Assembly: GCA_942490645.1 (NCBI GenBank)
Contig: CALNXN010000007.1
Coordinates: 310,001 to 374,000, forward strand
Origin: CALNXN01 sp942490645
Lineage (GTDB): Bacteria; Pseudomonadota; Alphaproteobacteria; Rhodobacterales; Rhodobacteraceae
Length of the DNA stretch: 64,000 nucleotides
Direction: 5' to 3'
Shown: piece by piece, positions 1-9,586 of the stretch
Position numbering within the stretch: the first letter of the stretch is position 1
How the letters are laid out: each line of letters opens with the position of its first letter
Notes under the pieces: model-generated
Databases searched by the model: none
What the model was told of the DNA's origin: nothing
What the model saw: only the letters and a program-made list of their open reading frames with translations
Program-made: the position numbers and the translations under genes

Positions 1-22
1 CAAAATAGAAGTGCAGGATCAT
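1..22 (-). CDS. lptG: LptG N-terminus (partial, runs off the window)
   Basis: Only the first seven codons are in the window, reading MILHFYF on the minus strand. The ATG at 22-20 overlaps the TGA stop of lptF in an ATGA arrangement, which indicates translational coupling. This N-terminus and its place directly after lptF fit LptG, the second permease of the LptB2FG lipopolysaccharide exporter. The rest of the gene lies to the left of the window, so the call rests on context. Confidence 0.55.
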
Positions 23-1167
23 GCCAGCCTCCTGCGGCGCAACAGCCCTGGATTGGCGGCATAGGACAGCAACGCAATCGCGATCACGCTGCCCAGAACC
101 ACCGGCGCATAAAGCGCGGGCCAAAGCGATGGCGTCGCGCGCACCGGGTCTTGGACAGCCCCCCCAAGCCCATCAATGACCAGCAAAAGCCCAAAGGCGA
201 CCACAACTTCGCGCCACACACCGAACCGCGAATACCCGCCAACCAGCAGCGTGGAAAACCCGATCATCGCCGCCACAATGCAAAACAGCGGATCGGCAAA
301 TCGCGAATGGAATTCTTCTGTCAACGTCCCGCTGCTTTCGCCGGTGAGGGCGCTCACCTGATCCCAGGGTATCAGCAATTCTGGCGTGGTCATGTTACGG
401 CTGGACGTCATCAGCGCCAGTTCGCTGCGCACCAACGAAGTGATGTCAAAGGAAAAATCGGCGAAATTGGCCGTGGCCAGCCGGGCATCCTGTGTCGTGA
501 ACCGCTGCGCCATGCCATCGACCATGATCAGCGTCGTGCCGTCGCCCGCCCGCACGAGATACGCTTCGGCGGCGGTGTAGATCACCCCTTCGCTCGGGTC
601 GCGCCGGTCAGACAAAAACACATCGCGCAGCACGCCGTCTGCGCCGATGGCGCGCGCATAGAACGTCACGCCGGCAGAGGGGTTGAGAAAAGTGCCTTCG
701 GTCAACAAGCGCGCGGTGACGTTTTGGGATATTTCGGCCTCGCGCTCGGCCAGTTGGGCCTGCGCCATGGGCAACAGGAAATGCGTCAACACCGAGGCCA
801 TCGAAAACACGATCACCCCAAACAGCAAAACAGGCCGCGCCAGCCGGAACGGACCTGACCCTGTGGCCTGCATGACCGTCAGTTCGCTTTCATTATTGAG
901 GCGGTTTGTGACGTAGACGGCAGCGGCGAAACTGGCGATCGGCAGAACGGTGGTGATCAACTTGGGTAAACCCAGCGCGGTAAACTCAAGAAAAACAAGT
1001 GCGGATTGCCCGTCGCCAATCAACCTGTCAAACAAAATCACGGCGCGGTTGATCCAGAAAATCGCCACCAAAACGAGCGCGAAAAAGCCAAACAGAACCA
1101 GCAGTTGCGACAGCAGATATCTGTCGATCTTGCCCACCCTTGCTGCTCCTCGTTTCGTTTTGAACAC
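19..1167 (-). CDS. lptF: LPS export ABC transporter permease LptF
   Basis: This 382-residue inner-membrane protein has the LptF/LptG permease layout. Three N-terminal membrane segments lie at about residues 17-40, 62-85 and 108-130, followed by a periplasmic beta-jellyroll region (about 135-275) and three C-terminal membrane segments. In the LptB2FGC complex this permease extracts lipopolysaccharide from the inner membrane and passes it to the periplasmic bridge. The stop overlaps the start of the next gene, whose visible N-terminus looks like LptG. It is divergent from pepA across about 100 bases, the usual arrangement in Rhodobacterales. A GTG at codon 11 is an alternative start. Family assignment is firm; LptF rather than LptG is inferred from gene order. 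Confidence 0.9.
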   Translation of the reverse strand: MFKTKRGAARVGKIDRYLLSQLLVLFGFFALVLVAIFWINRAVILFDRLIGDGQSALVFLEFTALGLPKLITTVLPIASFAAAVYVTNRLNNESELTVMQATGSGPFRLARPVLLFGVIVFSMASVLTHFLLPMAQAQLAEREAEISQNVTARLLTEGTFLNPSAGVTFYARAIGADGVLRDVFLSDRRDPSEGVIYTAAEAYLVRAGDGTTLIMVDGMAQRFTTQDARLATANFADFSFDITSLVRSELALMTSSRNMTTPELLIPWDQVSALTGESSGTLTEEFHSRFADPLFCIVAAMIGFSTLLVGGYSRFGVWREVVVAFGLLLVIDGLGGAVQDPVRATPSLWPALYAPVVLGSVIAIALLSYAANPGLLRRRRLA

Positions 1168-1264
1168 AATAGACCAACTTTGAAGCGGCGAAAACTGCTA
1201 TCTGGTCTTTGGTCCACCTGCGCGCTAGGTCTTGGACCAAACCCTCTGACATGAAAGATCACAC

Positions 1265-2737
<1,473 letters not shown>

Positions 2738-2741
2738 CGTC

Positions 2742-3200
2742 ATGGGCCAGGCCATGTTCTACCATCTGACGCGCAACCCGCTTGAGGTGTCTTTGGCCGA
2801 TCTGTTGGGCCGGGCGCATCAGCGGGGCATGCGGGTGGCGGTACGTGGCCCTGATCTGGCGCGGCTGCACTGGCTGGATGAAAAGCTGTGGTTGGGGGTC
2901 GAAGACGGGTTCTTGCCGCATGGTCTGGCGGGGGGTGAGCATGACGCCGAACAGCCGATTTTGCTGACCACGCAGGCGCAGGTACCCAATGGGGCCACTT
3001 GCGTCATGGCCATCGACGGTGCGGATGTCGCACCCGACGAGGTCGCTGGATATGAACGGGTCTGCGTGCTTTTTGATGGCAATGACAACGCGATGCTGGC
3101 TGGCGCCCGTGCACAGTGGAAGGCGTTTAAGGACGCTGGCGTATCGGCACAGTATTGGTCAGAAGAAAGCGGCCGTTGGGAGATGAAGGCCGAGACGTAA
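2742..3200 (+). CDS. holC: DNA polymerase III subunit chi
   Basis: This 152-residue protein matches HolC: it opens with a FYHLTRNPLE-type N-terminus and has an adenylate-kinase-like alpha/beta fold with the conserved LWLGVEDGFLPHG stretch at about residues 49-61. In the replisome, chi links the clamp loader to single-strand-binding protein. It follows pepA by four bases and probably shares its transcript. Length is normal. No obvious terminator separates it from the convergent protease gene. Confidence 0.93.
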   Translation: MGQAMFYHLTRNPLEVSLADLLGRAHQRGMRVAVRGPDLARLHWLDEKLWLGVEDGFLPHGLAGGEHDAEQPILLTTQAQVPNGATCVMAIDGADVAPDEVAGYERVCVLFDGNDNAMLAGARAQWKAFKDAGVSAQYWSEESGRWEMKAET

Positions 3201-3218
3201 CATGCTGGTATTGAATGA

Positions 3219-3800
3219 TTACCGCGTCAATATCATTTGGCCGTTCGCAATCTCGATGCGGCCCCAGCGTTGCAGGTAATCCATACCCAAAAGCGATTGT
3301 GCCATTTCGCCGCCGTTGACCACGGCGGGCACATTGGTGTCGGTGAAACTGCCCAAACGCAAGCTGTCGAGGCGTACCGGTGCTGTGCGCACTTCGCCGT
3401 TTGCGGTCATGGCACGTCCGAAATAACTGAGGTTTTGCGGGTCCAGCCCTGCCGTGCGCGCGTCTTTTTGCGTCAGGACCATGCTGGTGGCGCCGGTGTC
3501 GACGACAAAGAAGGTCGGATGACCGTTCACTTCGGCGGTCAGGTAGTAGTGCCCGTCCTGCGCGCGCGGTAGTATGATCTTGCCCTCGCTGGCGAGGCTG
3601 ATCTGTTGCGGTTGAACGGTACGCGAGATGTCTTCCCACAGCCCAATCGCGGCGATCACGCCCATGAAGATCAAACCCCAGATCGCCGCCTGTTGCAGCG
3701 TTTTGTTGAGGGTCTCGCGCGATTGAAACAGGAAGTAGCTGCCCACCATGATCACGAGAATGATCAGGTAGATCAGGCGGCCTGTGTCGAATGCATCCAT
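3219..3800 (-). CDS. Membrane-anchored retropepsin-like aspartic protease (TIGR02281 type)
   Basis: This 193-residue protein has two N-terminal hydrophobic segments (about residues 9-26 and 39-55) followed by a single retropepsin-like domain. The active-site motif DTGATS is at residues 101-106 within FFVVDTGA. A single-domain aspartic protease of this kind must dimerise to be active, as retroviral proteases do. The Leu-Leu-Gly motif near residues 170-172 (QSLLGMDYL) matches the family's second conserved block. The domain probably faces the periplasm. Substrates are not known for this family in Rhodobacterales. Confidence 0.85.
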   Translation of the reverse strand: MDAFDTGRLIYLIILVIMVGSYFLFQSRETLNKTLQQAAIWGLIFMGVIAAIGLWEDISRTVQPQQISLASEGKIILPRAQDGHYYLTAEVNGHPTFFVVDTGATSMVLTQKDARTAGLDPQNLSYFGRAMTANGEVRTAPVRLDSLRLGSFTDTNVPAVVNGGEMAQSLLGMDYLQRWGRIEIANGQMILTR

Positions 3801-3859
3801 GATCGGTCCTTTGCACGTCCTTACCGCGTCCTTATGATATAAGGCTGCGAGCCGGAAAT

Positions 3860-4489
3860 TCAGCCCGCCCCACCGGCAAAGCCGAAGTCGCGTAAACCAT
3901 CAAGGACAAACTGAACCGAGAGCGCTGCCAGCAACATGCCCAGTAGGCGAGTGACCACAGTGATGCCGGTCTTGCCGAGCGCGCGTTCGATGAGGCCGCT
4001 TGCGAGGAAAAAGGCCAGCACGATCACCATCACGGCACCGGTGGCCCCCAGCACCATCACAGCACCTTCGACGCCGGGACGCTGACCCATCAGCAAGATC
4101 ACGGACGCAATGGCGCCCGGACCGGCGATGAGTGGGATTGCCAAGGGAAAAACAGACGGATCTTCGCGGTGTTCGTCGGATTGGTCTTCGCGGCGCTTGG
4201 TGCGGCGTTCAAACAGCATGTCGAGGGCGGTCAGAAAGAGCAATATACCCCCCGCAACCCGGAAGGCGGGCATGGAGATGCCGATAAACCCCAAGAGGGC
4301 CTCGCCGAAAAAGGCGAAAGCGAGCAGAACGGCGATTCCAACGGCGCAGGCACGAAAGGCAATGCGGCGGCGCGCGGCCCCCTTCAACCCTTGGGTCAGC
4401 GCCACAAAGAGCGGGGCGAGGCCGATGGGATCAATAACCACGAACATCGTCACGAAAGCCGTGATCAGAAAGGCGGTGTCGATGATCAT
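3860..4489 (-). CDS. MarC family integral membrane protein
   Basis: This 209-residue protein has about six membrane segments and the MarC-family N-terminal pattern (AFVTMFVVIDPIGLAPLF). The start is placed at the ATG at 4489; the open frame extends 30 codons upstream, but those residues are polar and unlike the family. A charged loop (ERRTKRREDQSDEHRED) lies after the third segment. The family was once linked to multiple antibiotic resistance, but its transport role is unproven. The gene sits just downstream of the ABC-F gene on the same strand, about 60 bases apart. Confidence 0.88.
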   Translation of the reverse strand: MIIDTAFLITAFVTMFVVIDPIGLAPLFVALTQGLKGAARRRIAFRACAVGIAVLLAFAFFGEALLGFIGISMPAFRVAGGILLFLTALDMLFERRTKRREDQSDEHREDPSVFPLAIPLIAGPGAIASVILLMGQRPGVEGAVMVLGATGAVMVIVLAFFLASGLIERALGKTGITVVTRLLGMLLAALSVQFVLDGLRDFGFAGGAG

Positions 4490-4547
4490 TGAGCGTTCAT
4501 TGGGGCGCTGCCCCAAACCCCGAGGTATTTTGGGCGAAAGGAAAACA

Positions 4548-6413
4548 TCATGAGGCTTGGGCTGTTTCGAGCCGTTCAAGGGCGGACATCCATAGTGTTT
4601 CCGCCCGTTCTAAGGCGTCCATAACCTCGGCGTATTTGCGATTCCAGACTTCTAGCTCGCCAGTTTTGGCGTCTTCATAGAGGGCCGGGTCCGCCAGCTT
4701 TTTTGCCAGTTTGTCGCGCATGTCGTTGAGTTTTTCGACACGTGCTTCGGATTTGCGGGCCTCTGATTTCAGAGCGAGGATGTCTTCGCGACTGGCGCGT
4801 TTGGCTTTTGGGGCATCCGCTTGTTTGCGCGGCTTTTTGGAGACGGGTTTTTCCGGTGTCAGCAGCATTTTACGGTAGCTGTCGAGATCGTCGTCATAAG
4901 GCACAACGGTGCCATTGGAGACCAGCCACAAACGGTCCGCGACCATCGAAAGAAGGTGCATGTCGTGGCTGACCAGAATGACGGCGCCAGAGTATTTTGT
5001 GAGCGCCTCCACCAGCGCCTCGCGGCTTTCGATGTCGAGGTGGTTGGTTGGCTCATCGAGGATGAGCAGATGCGGCGCGTCCAACGTGGCCAATAAAAGC
5101 GACAAGCGCGCTTTTTGCCCGCCTGACAAGCGGCCGACTTCTGTTTCGGCCTGTTCGGGACCCAGCCCGAAGCCCGCCAGCTGCGCGCGCAGTTTGGAAT
5201 GCAAGACGCCCGGGCGCGCGGATATCATGTGTTGCAGCGGTGTTTCGGTAACATGAAGCTCTTCGACCTGATGCTGGGCGAAAAAGCCGATGCGCAGCTT
5301 GTTCGATTTGACCGCCTTGCCGTTCATCAGAACCAGTCGGTCCGACAGCAGTTTGGAAAGTGTCGACTTGCCTTGACCGTTCTTGCCCAGCAGGGCGATA
5401 CGGTCGTCTTGGTCAATGCGCAGGTTCAGCCGGCTGAGCACGGGCGTCTCGGGGGTATATCCCACTGCGCCGCCTTCGATGGAGATGATGGGCGGGGACA
5501 GTTCTTCGGGTTCGGGGAAGGTGAAGACACGCTTGGCCGCTTGTTCGGGGCTGGCGATCATGTCCATTTTTTCGATCATCTTGACGCGGGATTGGGCCTG
5601 TTTGGCCTTGGATGCCTTGGCTTTGAAGCGGTCCACAAAGGATTGCATATGGTCGCGGCGCGCCTGTTGTTTCTTGGCCATCGCGGCCTGCACGGCGCGC
5701 TGTTCGGCGCGTTGGCGGGCAAATTGATCGTAAGGGCCCTGATAAAAGGTCAGGTTGCGTTCTTCGAGATGCAGGATAGCGCCGACGGCGCGGTTCAAGA
5801 GCCCGCGGTCGTGGCTGATGATGATGACGGTGTGCGGGTATTTGGCCAGATAGGCTTCGAGCCAGAGCGCGCCTTCGAGGTCGAGATAGTTGGTCGGTTC
5901 ATCCAGAAGCAGCAGATCGGGCTGTGCAAAAAGCACAGCCGCCAAGGCCACGCGCATCCGCCAGCCGCCGGAAAAATCCGAACAGGGCATTTGTTGTTCT
6001 TCGTGGTCAAAGCCCAGACCCTTGAGGATGCTGGCCGCGCGGCCTTCGGCGGACCAGGCGTCAATATCGGCAAGGCGGGTCTGCACCTCTGAGATGCGGG
6101 TGGGATCTTGCGCGGTTTCGGCCTCGCGCAGAAGGGCCGCGCGTTCGGTGTCGGCCTCCAGCACAGTATCGATAAGTGAGGTCGATGAGGAGGGCACTTC
6201 TTGGGCAACACCGCCGATCTTGGCGCGGCTGGGTAGGGTGATGGTGCCACCATCAAGCACCAATTCGCCCCGGATCAGCTTGAAGAGCGTGGTCTTGCCC
6301 GCTCCGTTGCGCCCGACCAATCCGACCTTATGGCCATCGGGGATGACGGCGCTGGCGCCTTCGAACAATGGCCGACCTTCGACCGAGTAGCTGATATCGT
6401 TGATGCGTAACAT
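4548..6413 (-). CDS. ABC-F family ATPase (YheS/Uup-like)
   Basis: This 621-residue protein has two ABC ATPase domains and no membrane segments. Walker A GRNGAGKTT is near residue 35 and the second, GKNGQGKST, near 340. The LSGGQKARLS signature and both DEPTN Walker B motifs are visible. An Arg/Lys-rich linker (about residues 240-290) separates the domains, and a basic coiled-coil tail follows from about residue 535. ABC-F proteins act on the ribosome, mostly relieving stalled translation. The start is put at the ATG at 6413 (MLRINDISYS), because upstream residues do not fit the family. Confidence 0.93.
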   Translation of the reverse strand: MLRINDISYSVEGRPLFEGASAVIPDGHKVGLVGRNGAGKTTLFKLIRGELVLDGGTITLPSRAKIGGVAQEVPSSSTSLIDTVLEADTERAALLREAETAQDPTRISEVQTRLADIDAWSAEGRAASILKGLGFDHEEQQMPCSDFSGGWRMRVALAAVLFAQPDLLLLDEPTNYLDLEGALWLEAYLAKYPHTVIIISHDRGLLNRAVGAILHLEERNLTFYQGPYDQFARQRAEQRAVQAAMAKKQQARRDHMQSFVDRFKAKASKAKQAQSRVKMIEKMDMIASPEQAAKRVFTFPEPEELSPPIISIEGGAVGYTPETPVLSRLNLRIDQDDRIALLGKNGQGKSTLSKLLSDRLVLMNGKAVKSNKLRIGFFAQHQVEELHVTETPLQHMISARPGVLHSKLRAQLAGFGLGPEQAETEVGRLSGGQKARLSLLLATLDAPHLLILDEPTNHLDIESREALVEALTKYSGAVILVSHDMHLLSMVADRLWLVSNGTVVPYDDDLDSYRKMLLTPEKPVSKKPRKQADAPKAKRASREDILALKSEARKSEARVEKLNDMRDKLAKKLADPALYEDAKTGELEVWNRKYAEVMDALERAETLWMSALERLETAQAS

Positions 6414-6553
6414 GGGCGATGCACTGAACCACCACGCAGCCGGTGTCAATGCGCTGTGACCACGCGTACCCCGGGCGGTAAACAAAGCCCTTTTCCATGC
6501 AGAACCCTCATGCTAGACGCGCGTCAAATCAAACCCCTGACAGGAGAGCTTTC

Positions 6554-6976
6554 ATGGCCCTTGAGCGCACTTTTTCGATCATCAAGCCCGATGCAACACG
6601 CCGCAACCTCACCGGTAAAATCAACGCCAAGTTCGAAGATGCCGGTCTGCGTATCGTCGCACAAAAGCGTATTCACATGACCAAGGCGCAGGCTGGCGTG
6701 TTCTACGCCGTGCATGCAGAGCGCCCGTTCTATGATGAGCTGTGCGAATTCATGGCGTCCGAGCCCGTGGTTGTGCAGGTTCTGGAAGGCGAAAACGCGA
6801 TCACCAAAAACCGCGAAGTGATGGGGGCCACGAACCCTGCCGATGCGGCACCCGGCACGATCCGCGCTGAGTTCGCCGAAAGCGTTGGTGAGAACTCGGT
6901 GCATGGCTCCGACGCACCTGAAACAGCGGCTGTTGAGATCGCGTACTTCTTTTCTGGTCTGGAATTGGTCGGCTGA
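6554..6976 (+). CDS. ndk: Nucleoside diphosphate kinase
   Basis: This 140-residue enzyme transfers the gamma phosphate between nucleoside triphosphates and diphosphates. The N-terminus ALERTFSIIKPD and the active-site stretch NSVHGSD (phospho-histidine near residue 117) are diagnostic. A ribosome-binding site, CAGGAGA, lies at 6541-6547, seven bases before the ATG at 6554; longer in-frame starts upstream are rejected. A strong hairpin follows the gene. It is divergent from the ABC-F gene. Confidence 0.97.
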   Translation: MALERTFSIIKPDATRRNLTGKINAKFEDAGLRIVAQKRIHMTKAQAGVFYAVHAERPFYDELCEFMASEPVVVQVLEGENAITKNREVMGATNPADAAPGTIRAEFAESVGENSVHGSDAPETAAVEIAYFFSGLELVG

Positions 6977-7000
6977 TTCAAGCCTTTGACCGAAATGACC

Positions 7001-7030
7001 AAGGGCTGGCGCTTTCGCGCTGGCCCTTTT
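7001..7030. terminator. Terminator hairpin after ndk
   Basis: The arms AAGGGCTGGCGC and GCGCTGGCCCTT pair over twelve positions (two G-T wobbles) around a TTTC loop, and the plus strand continues with TTTT. It ends ndk transcription. Because it also precedes the stop of the convergent TfoX-domain gene by only a few bases, it may work in both directions. Confidence 0.75.
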
Positions 7031-7034
7031 GCGT

Positions 7035-7367
7035 TCAACCGCGGGGCGCGCGAACGCCGATCTGGTTCATCATTCGCTCGAACGCGCTGAGGTCCTTGTC
7101 GAAGGCTTCGGCCTTGAGGGCATCAAAACGCTTGCGAAGGGCGGCTTTTTCGGCGCCTTTGCAATCATTCCACGGGCGGCCCTGAAGGCCCATCACCAAG
7201 ACATAATAGCCGATGAAATGCGGCTTGGTTCCAGTGCGCAGCAACATCGCGTAGGCAGTATCCGCTCCCAATTTGCGCAGGTCTTCGGCCGAGTGAATGC
7301 CCGCTTTGGCACAGCTTTCTTCGTAGGCCGGGCCAAGGTTGCGAATGGAGGAAACGGGTGTGCCCAT
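7035..7367 (-). CDS. TfoX/Sxy C-terminal domain protein
   Basis: This 110-residue protein consists mainly of the C-terminal domain of TfoX/Sxy competence regulators: SIRNLGPAYEESCAKAGI followed by the helix-hairpin-helix-like DLRKLGADTAYAML. The N-terminal TfoX domain is missing, a common form in alphaproteobacteria. The start is placed at the ATG at 7367; a TTG two codons upstream is less likely. A role in competence cannot be inferred from this domain alone. Confidence 0.8.
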   Translation of the reverse strand: MGTPVSSIRNLGPAYEESCAKAGIHSAEDLRKLGADTAYAMLLRTGTKPHFIGYYVLVMGLQGRPWNDCKGAEKAALRKRFDALKAEAFDKDLSAFERMMNQIGVRAPRG

Positions 7368-7408
7368 AGGCAAAACCTAGGCCAGTGCGCGGGCGCTGTC
7401 ACCTGCTA

Positions 7409-7510
7409 TCAAAGGCTGGCGTAATCGGTGATGGGAGGCTGTTGCTGAGGTGTGGGTTTGCTGGGTTGCTGTGCGGTTGGCACAGGTTTTGGTTTTTCAG
7501 GCTTGGGCAT
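7409..7510 (-). CDS. Possible small proline/glutamine-rich protein (33 aa)
   Basis: A 33-codon frame starts at the ATG at 7510 and ends with TGA at 7409, followed at once by an in-frame TAG. The product is roughly one-third proline with many Lys and Gln (KPEKPKPVPTAQQPSKP), ending in ITDYASL. An AGGACA sequence lies about five bases upstream of the ATG, a plausible ribosome-binding site. It has no recognisable family and could be a chance frame; the clear Shine-Dalgarno and double stop are the only support. Confidence 0.35.
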   Translation of the reverse strand: MPKPEKPKPVPTAQQPSKPTPQQQPPITDYASL

Positions 7511-7614
7511 GGCAGTGTCCTTTTTGGCAATGGGTTCAAGACCCGATATGCCGAACACTGCCGTAGCAAACTGCCGATCACTGGGCGCGCCAGTGACCAG
7601 TTTGTGACCATTCT

Positions 7615-8565
7615 TCAGCTTTTGCGTGAAATTTTATACCGCGTGTGCTGGCGATACATCTGCAAAGCCCGCAATGCGATGGAAGGAAATTGCGCGTGAT
7701 GCGGCGCATCGGGCCAGCCCTGCGGCTCAAGCGCTATGCCTGCAAACGGCGCAAGTCGCTGGCCCGGATGCATCCGCGTATCCGAAGTGGGCAGGCCGCT
7801 GCCATTGTAAACCTGCAATCCGGGTTCGGTTGTCTCAACCTCCAGCGTCAGACCTGTGGGGCCTTGCAGTACAGCTGCAGGTTTGGGGCTTTGCCTTTTG
7901 TCTTGGGCGAGGCACAGGTTGGCGTCCAAAGTGCGATCGACGGGCACTGGTCGGAAAGTGCGAAAATCGTAATCCGACTGCGCGACGGGTGCGATTTGCC
8001 CAGTCGGAATCATATCCGGGCCCGTCGGCAGATACGTTTCAGCCTGCACGCGCAAAATATGCCGTGAGACATCGTCATGTTTGTCGAGCGTCCAGTAGGG
8101 GTGGTGCGCGAGGTTCATGATCGTGTCCTTGTCGCTTATTGCGGACAGGAAAAGATCAAGCGTGTTGTCTTCGTTCAGCACATAGCGTGCTTCGATCCGG
8201 CGCTGGCCGGGCAGGCCGATGCCGCCGTCGGGTACATCTGTGGTCAGGGTCACCTGTGTATCTGACTGTGCGCGGATGTCCCAAACATGGGCATGCAATC
8301 CATCAGGACCACTGTGGAGCGCGTTTTCCCCATCATTGCAGGGCATCTGCCATTCATTTCGGTCCATCGCGATGCGACCTTTGGCAATTCTGTTCGCCAC
8401 GGGGCCGACAATCGCACCTGCATAAATCGGTTCGGCCTTGAAACCCGAAGGCCCGGCGAACCCTAAAACAAGGCTGCGGGCCGTGCCCTTGATCCACAAA
8501 CCCGCAAGCGTCGCCCCATAGGGGTGTACCCACGCCTCCAGCGTTGCGGTCTTGAGTTTGATCAT
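7615..8565 (-). CDS. galM: Aldose 1-epimerase (GalM family)
   Basis: This 316-residue protein belongs to the aldose mutarotase family, which interconverts alpha and beta anomers of hexoses. The substrate-binding and catalytic region NLAHHPYWTL (the family's HNAYFNL equivalent) lies at about residues 150-159. The C-terminal catalytic glutamate is in the GIALEPQGWPDAP block near residue 283. The N-terminus carries the usual GATLAGLWI stretch. It stands alone, with no sugar operon beside it, so the physiological sugar is unclear. Confidence 0.9.
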   Translation of the reverse strand: MIKLKTATLEAWVHPYGATLAGLWIKGTARSLVLGFAGPSGFKAEPIYAGAIVGPVANRIAKGRIAMDRNEWQMPCNDGENALHSGPDGLHAHVWDIRAQSDTQVTLTTDVPDGGIGLPGQRRIEARYVLNEDNTLDLFLSAISDKDTIMNLAHHPYWTLDKHDDVSRHILRVQAETYLPTGPDMIPTGQIAPVAQSDYDFRTFRPVPVDRTLDANLCLAQDKRQSPKPAAVLQGPTGLTLEVETTEPGLQVYNGSGLPTSDTRMHPGQRLAPFAGIALEPQGWPDAPHHAQFPSIALRALQMYRQHTRYKISRKS

Positions 8566-8649
8566 GGTGCAGGCTTTGGGCAGTGCGTCATAGCGCAGTC
8601 TTAGCGCGCAGCATGCAGCACCGCCAAGTGGTTCAACCCTTGCGTGGGT

Positions 8650-9324
8650 TCAGTGATCCGAAAGCAGCCCATGATTGCTGATTTCCGCGTGGATATATTG
8701 CTGTGGGGCTTCCGGGTTGCCGCTTGCTGAATTGAAGATGAAACGCTTCAGCAGTTCAGTGTTGAATTCCAGTTCCTTTGCACGGTCCTTCAATGTGGTG
8801 TGCACCGGGCGCTGTACGTCGCGCATCATATGTTCCATCTGGCTGCACAGGTTCAGAAGTGGCAGACAAATGTCGGTAAGGACGTGGGTCGCCAGCCGTT
8901 CATTGTGATCGACCGAAGAGCCGTTGAAGCCGATTTTGTCGAGAAACATCTCGTTAACAGCGCCAAGAAACTCCTTGAAGCGAAAGATCGCATTACGCAC
9001 CCCGCCTTTGGTGTTTGTCACCAGCAGATGAACCCCGGACAGAACCAATCCGGGCAATTCGATCAGAAAATCAGGCAGTGACAAAACCTGCGCCCCCTCG
9101 GGCAGGTCTTTCAGTGCAACGCGCACCGCTTGGGCCAGTTTCTCGACGACAACGGTTTCAAGTCTTCTGAAGTCGGGGAATGTGGTTCGATTTCGAAATG
9201 TCTTGCTGATTACTTCGCAGGATCGGACATCTACATCGCCCCGATCACTCAACACAAGGTTGAGTGTCAAGCGCCGTTCGGACAAAATGGACTGCGTGGA
9301 AATCGCTGTTTGAGCATCTTTCAT
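8650..9324 (-). CDS. Conserved-looking cytosolic protein of unknown function
   Basis: I do not recognise this 224-residue protein. It has no signal peptide or membrane segment. The middle (about residues 70-125) alternates hydrophobic strands and helices (AQAVRVALKDLPEG, LSLPDFLIELPGLVLSGVHLL), and the C-terminal half is helical. The ATG at 9324 is preferred because CAGGATG lies about nine bases upstream; an ATG three codons earlier is too close to it. It is transcribed away from the CheB-CheR-PAS gene across about 260 bases, so the two may share a control region. A signalling partner role is only a guess. Confidence 0.6.
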   Translation of the reverse strand: MKDAQTAISTQSILSERRLTLNLVLSDRGDVDVRSCEVISKTFRNRTTFPDFRRLETVVVEKLAQAVRVALKDLPEGAQVLSLPDFLIELPGLVLSGVHLLVTNTKGGVRNAIFRFKEFLGAVNEMFLDKIGFNGSSVDHNERLATHVLTDICLPLLNLCSQMEHMMRDVQRPVHTTLKDRAKELEFNTELLKRFIFNSASGNPEAPQQYIHAEISNHGLLSDH

Positions 9325-9586
9325 TTTTCGCATCCTGAGGTTTTACATCAATATCGCAAAACTAGCCTGAGTGACTTTCACGTTTGTAAATGCACCGTTC
9401 GGTGGGTGTTGCGCGCAACATCCAGCGCACTTGTGTTCCAATGGGCGTGACGGATCGGACAGAAATTTTCCGACCAGACGGTTTACAACTAGAAGTTAAT
9501 CGAGACACGTATAGACTGTATCCTAAAATTGAACTAACCCGCCGTTCGCGACTGCGGTGGACCGCTACACCCGGGGGAGCAATATT

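Noticed and set aside
5199..6092. Long open frame antisense to the ABC-F gene
   Set aside because: Same reasoning: it covers a well-supported gene on the other strand and has no family pattern.
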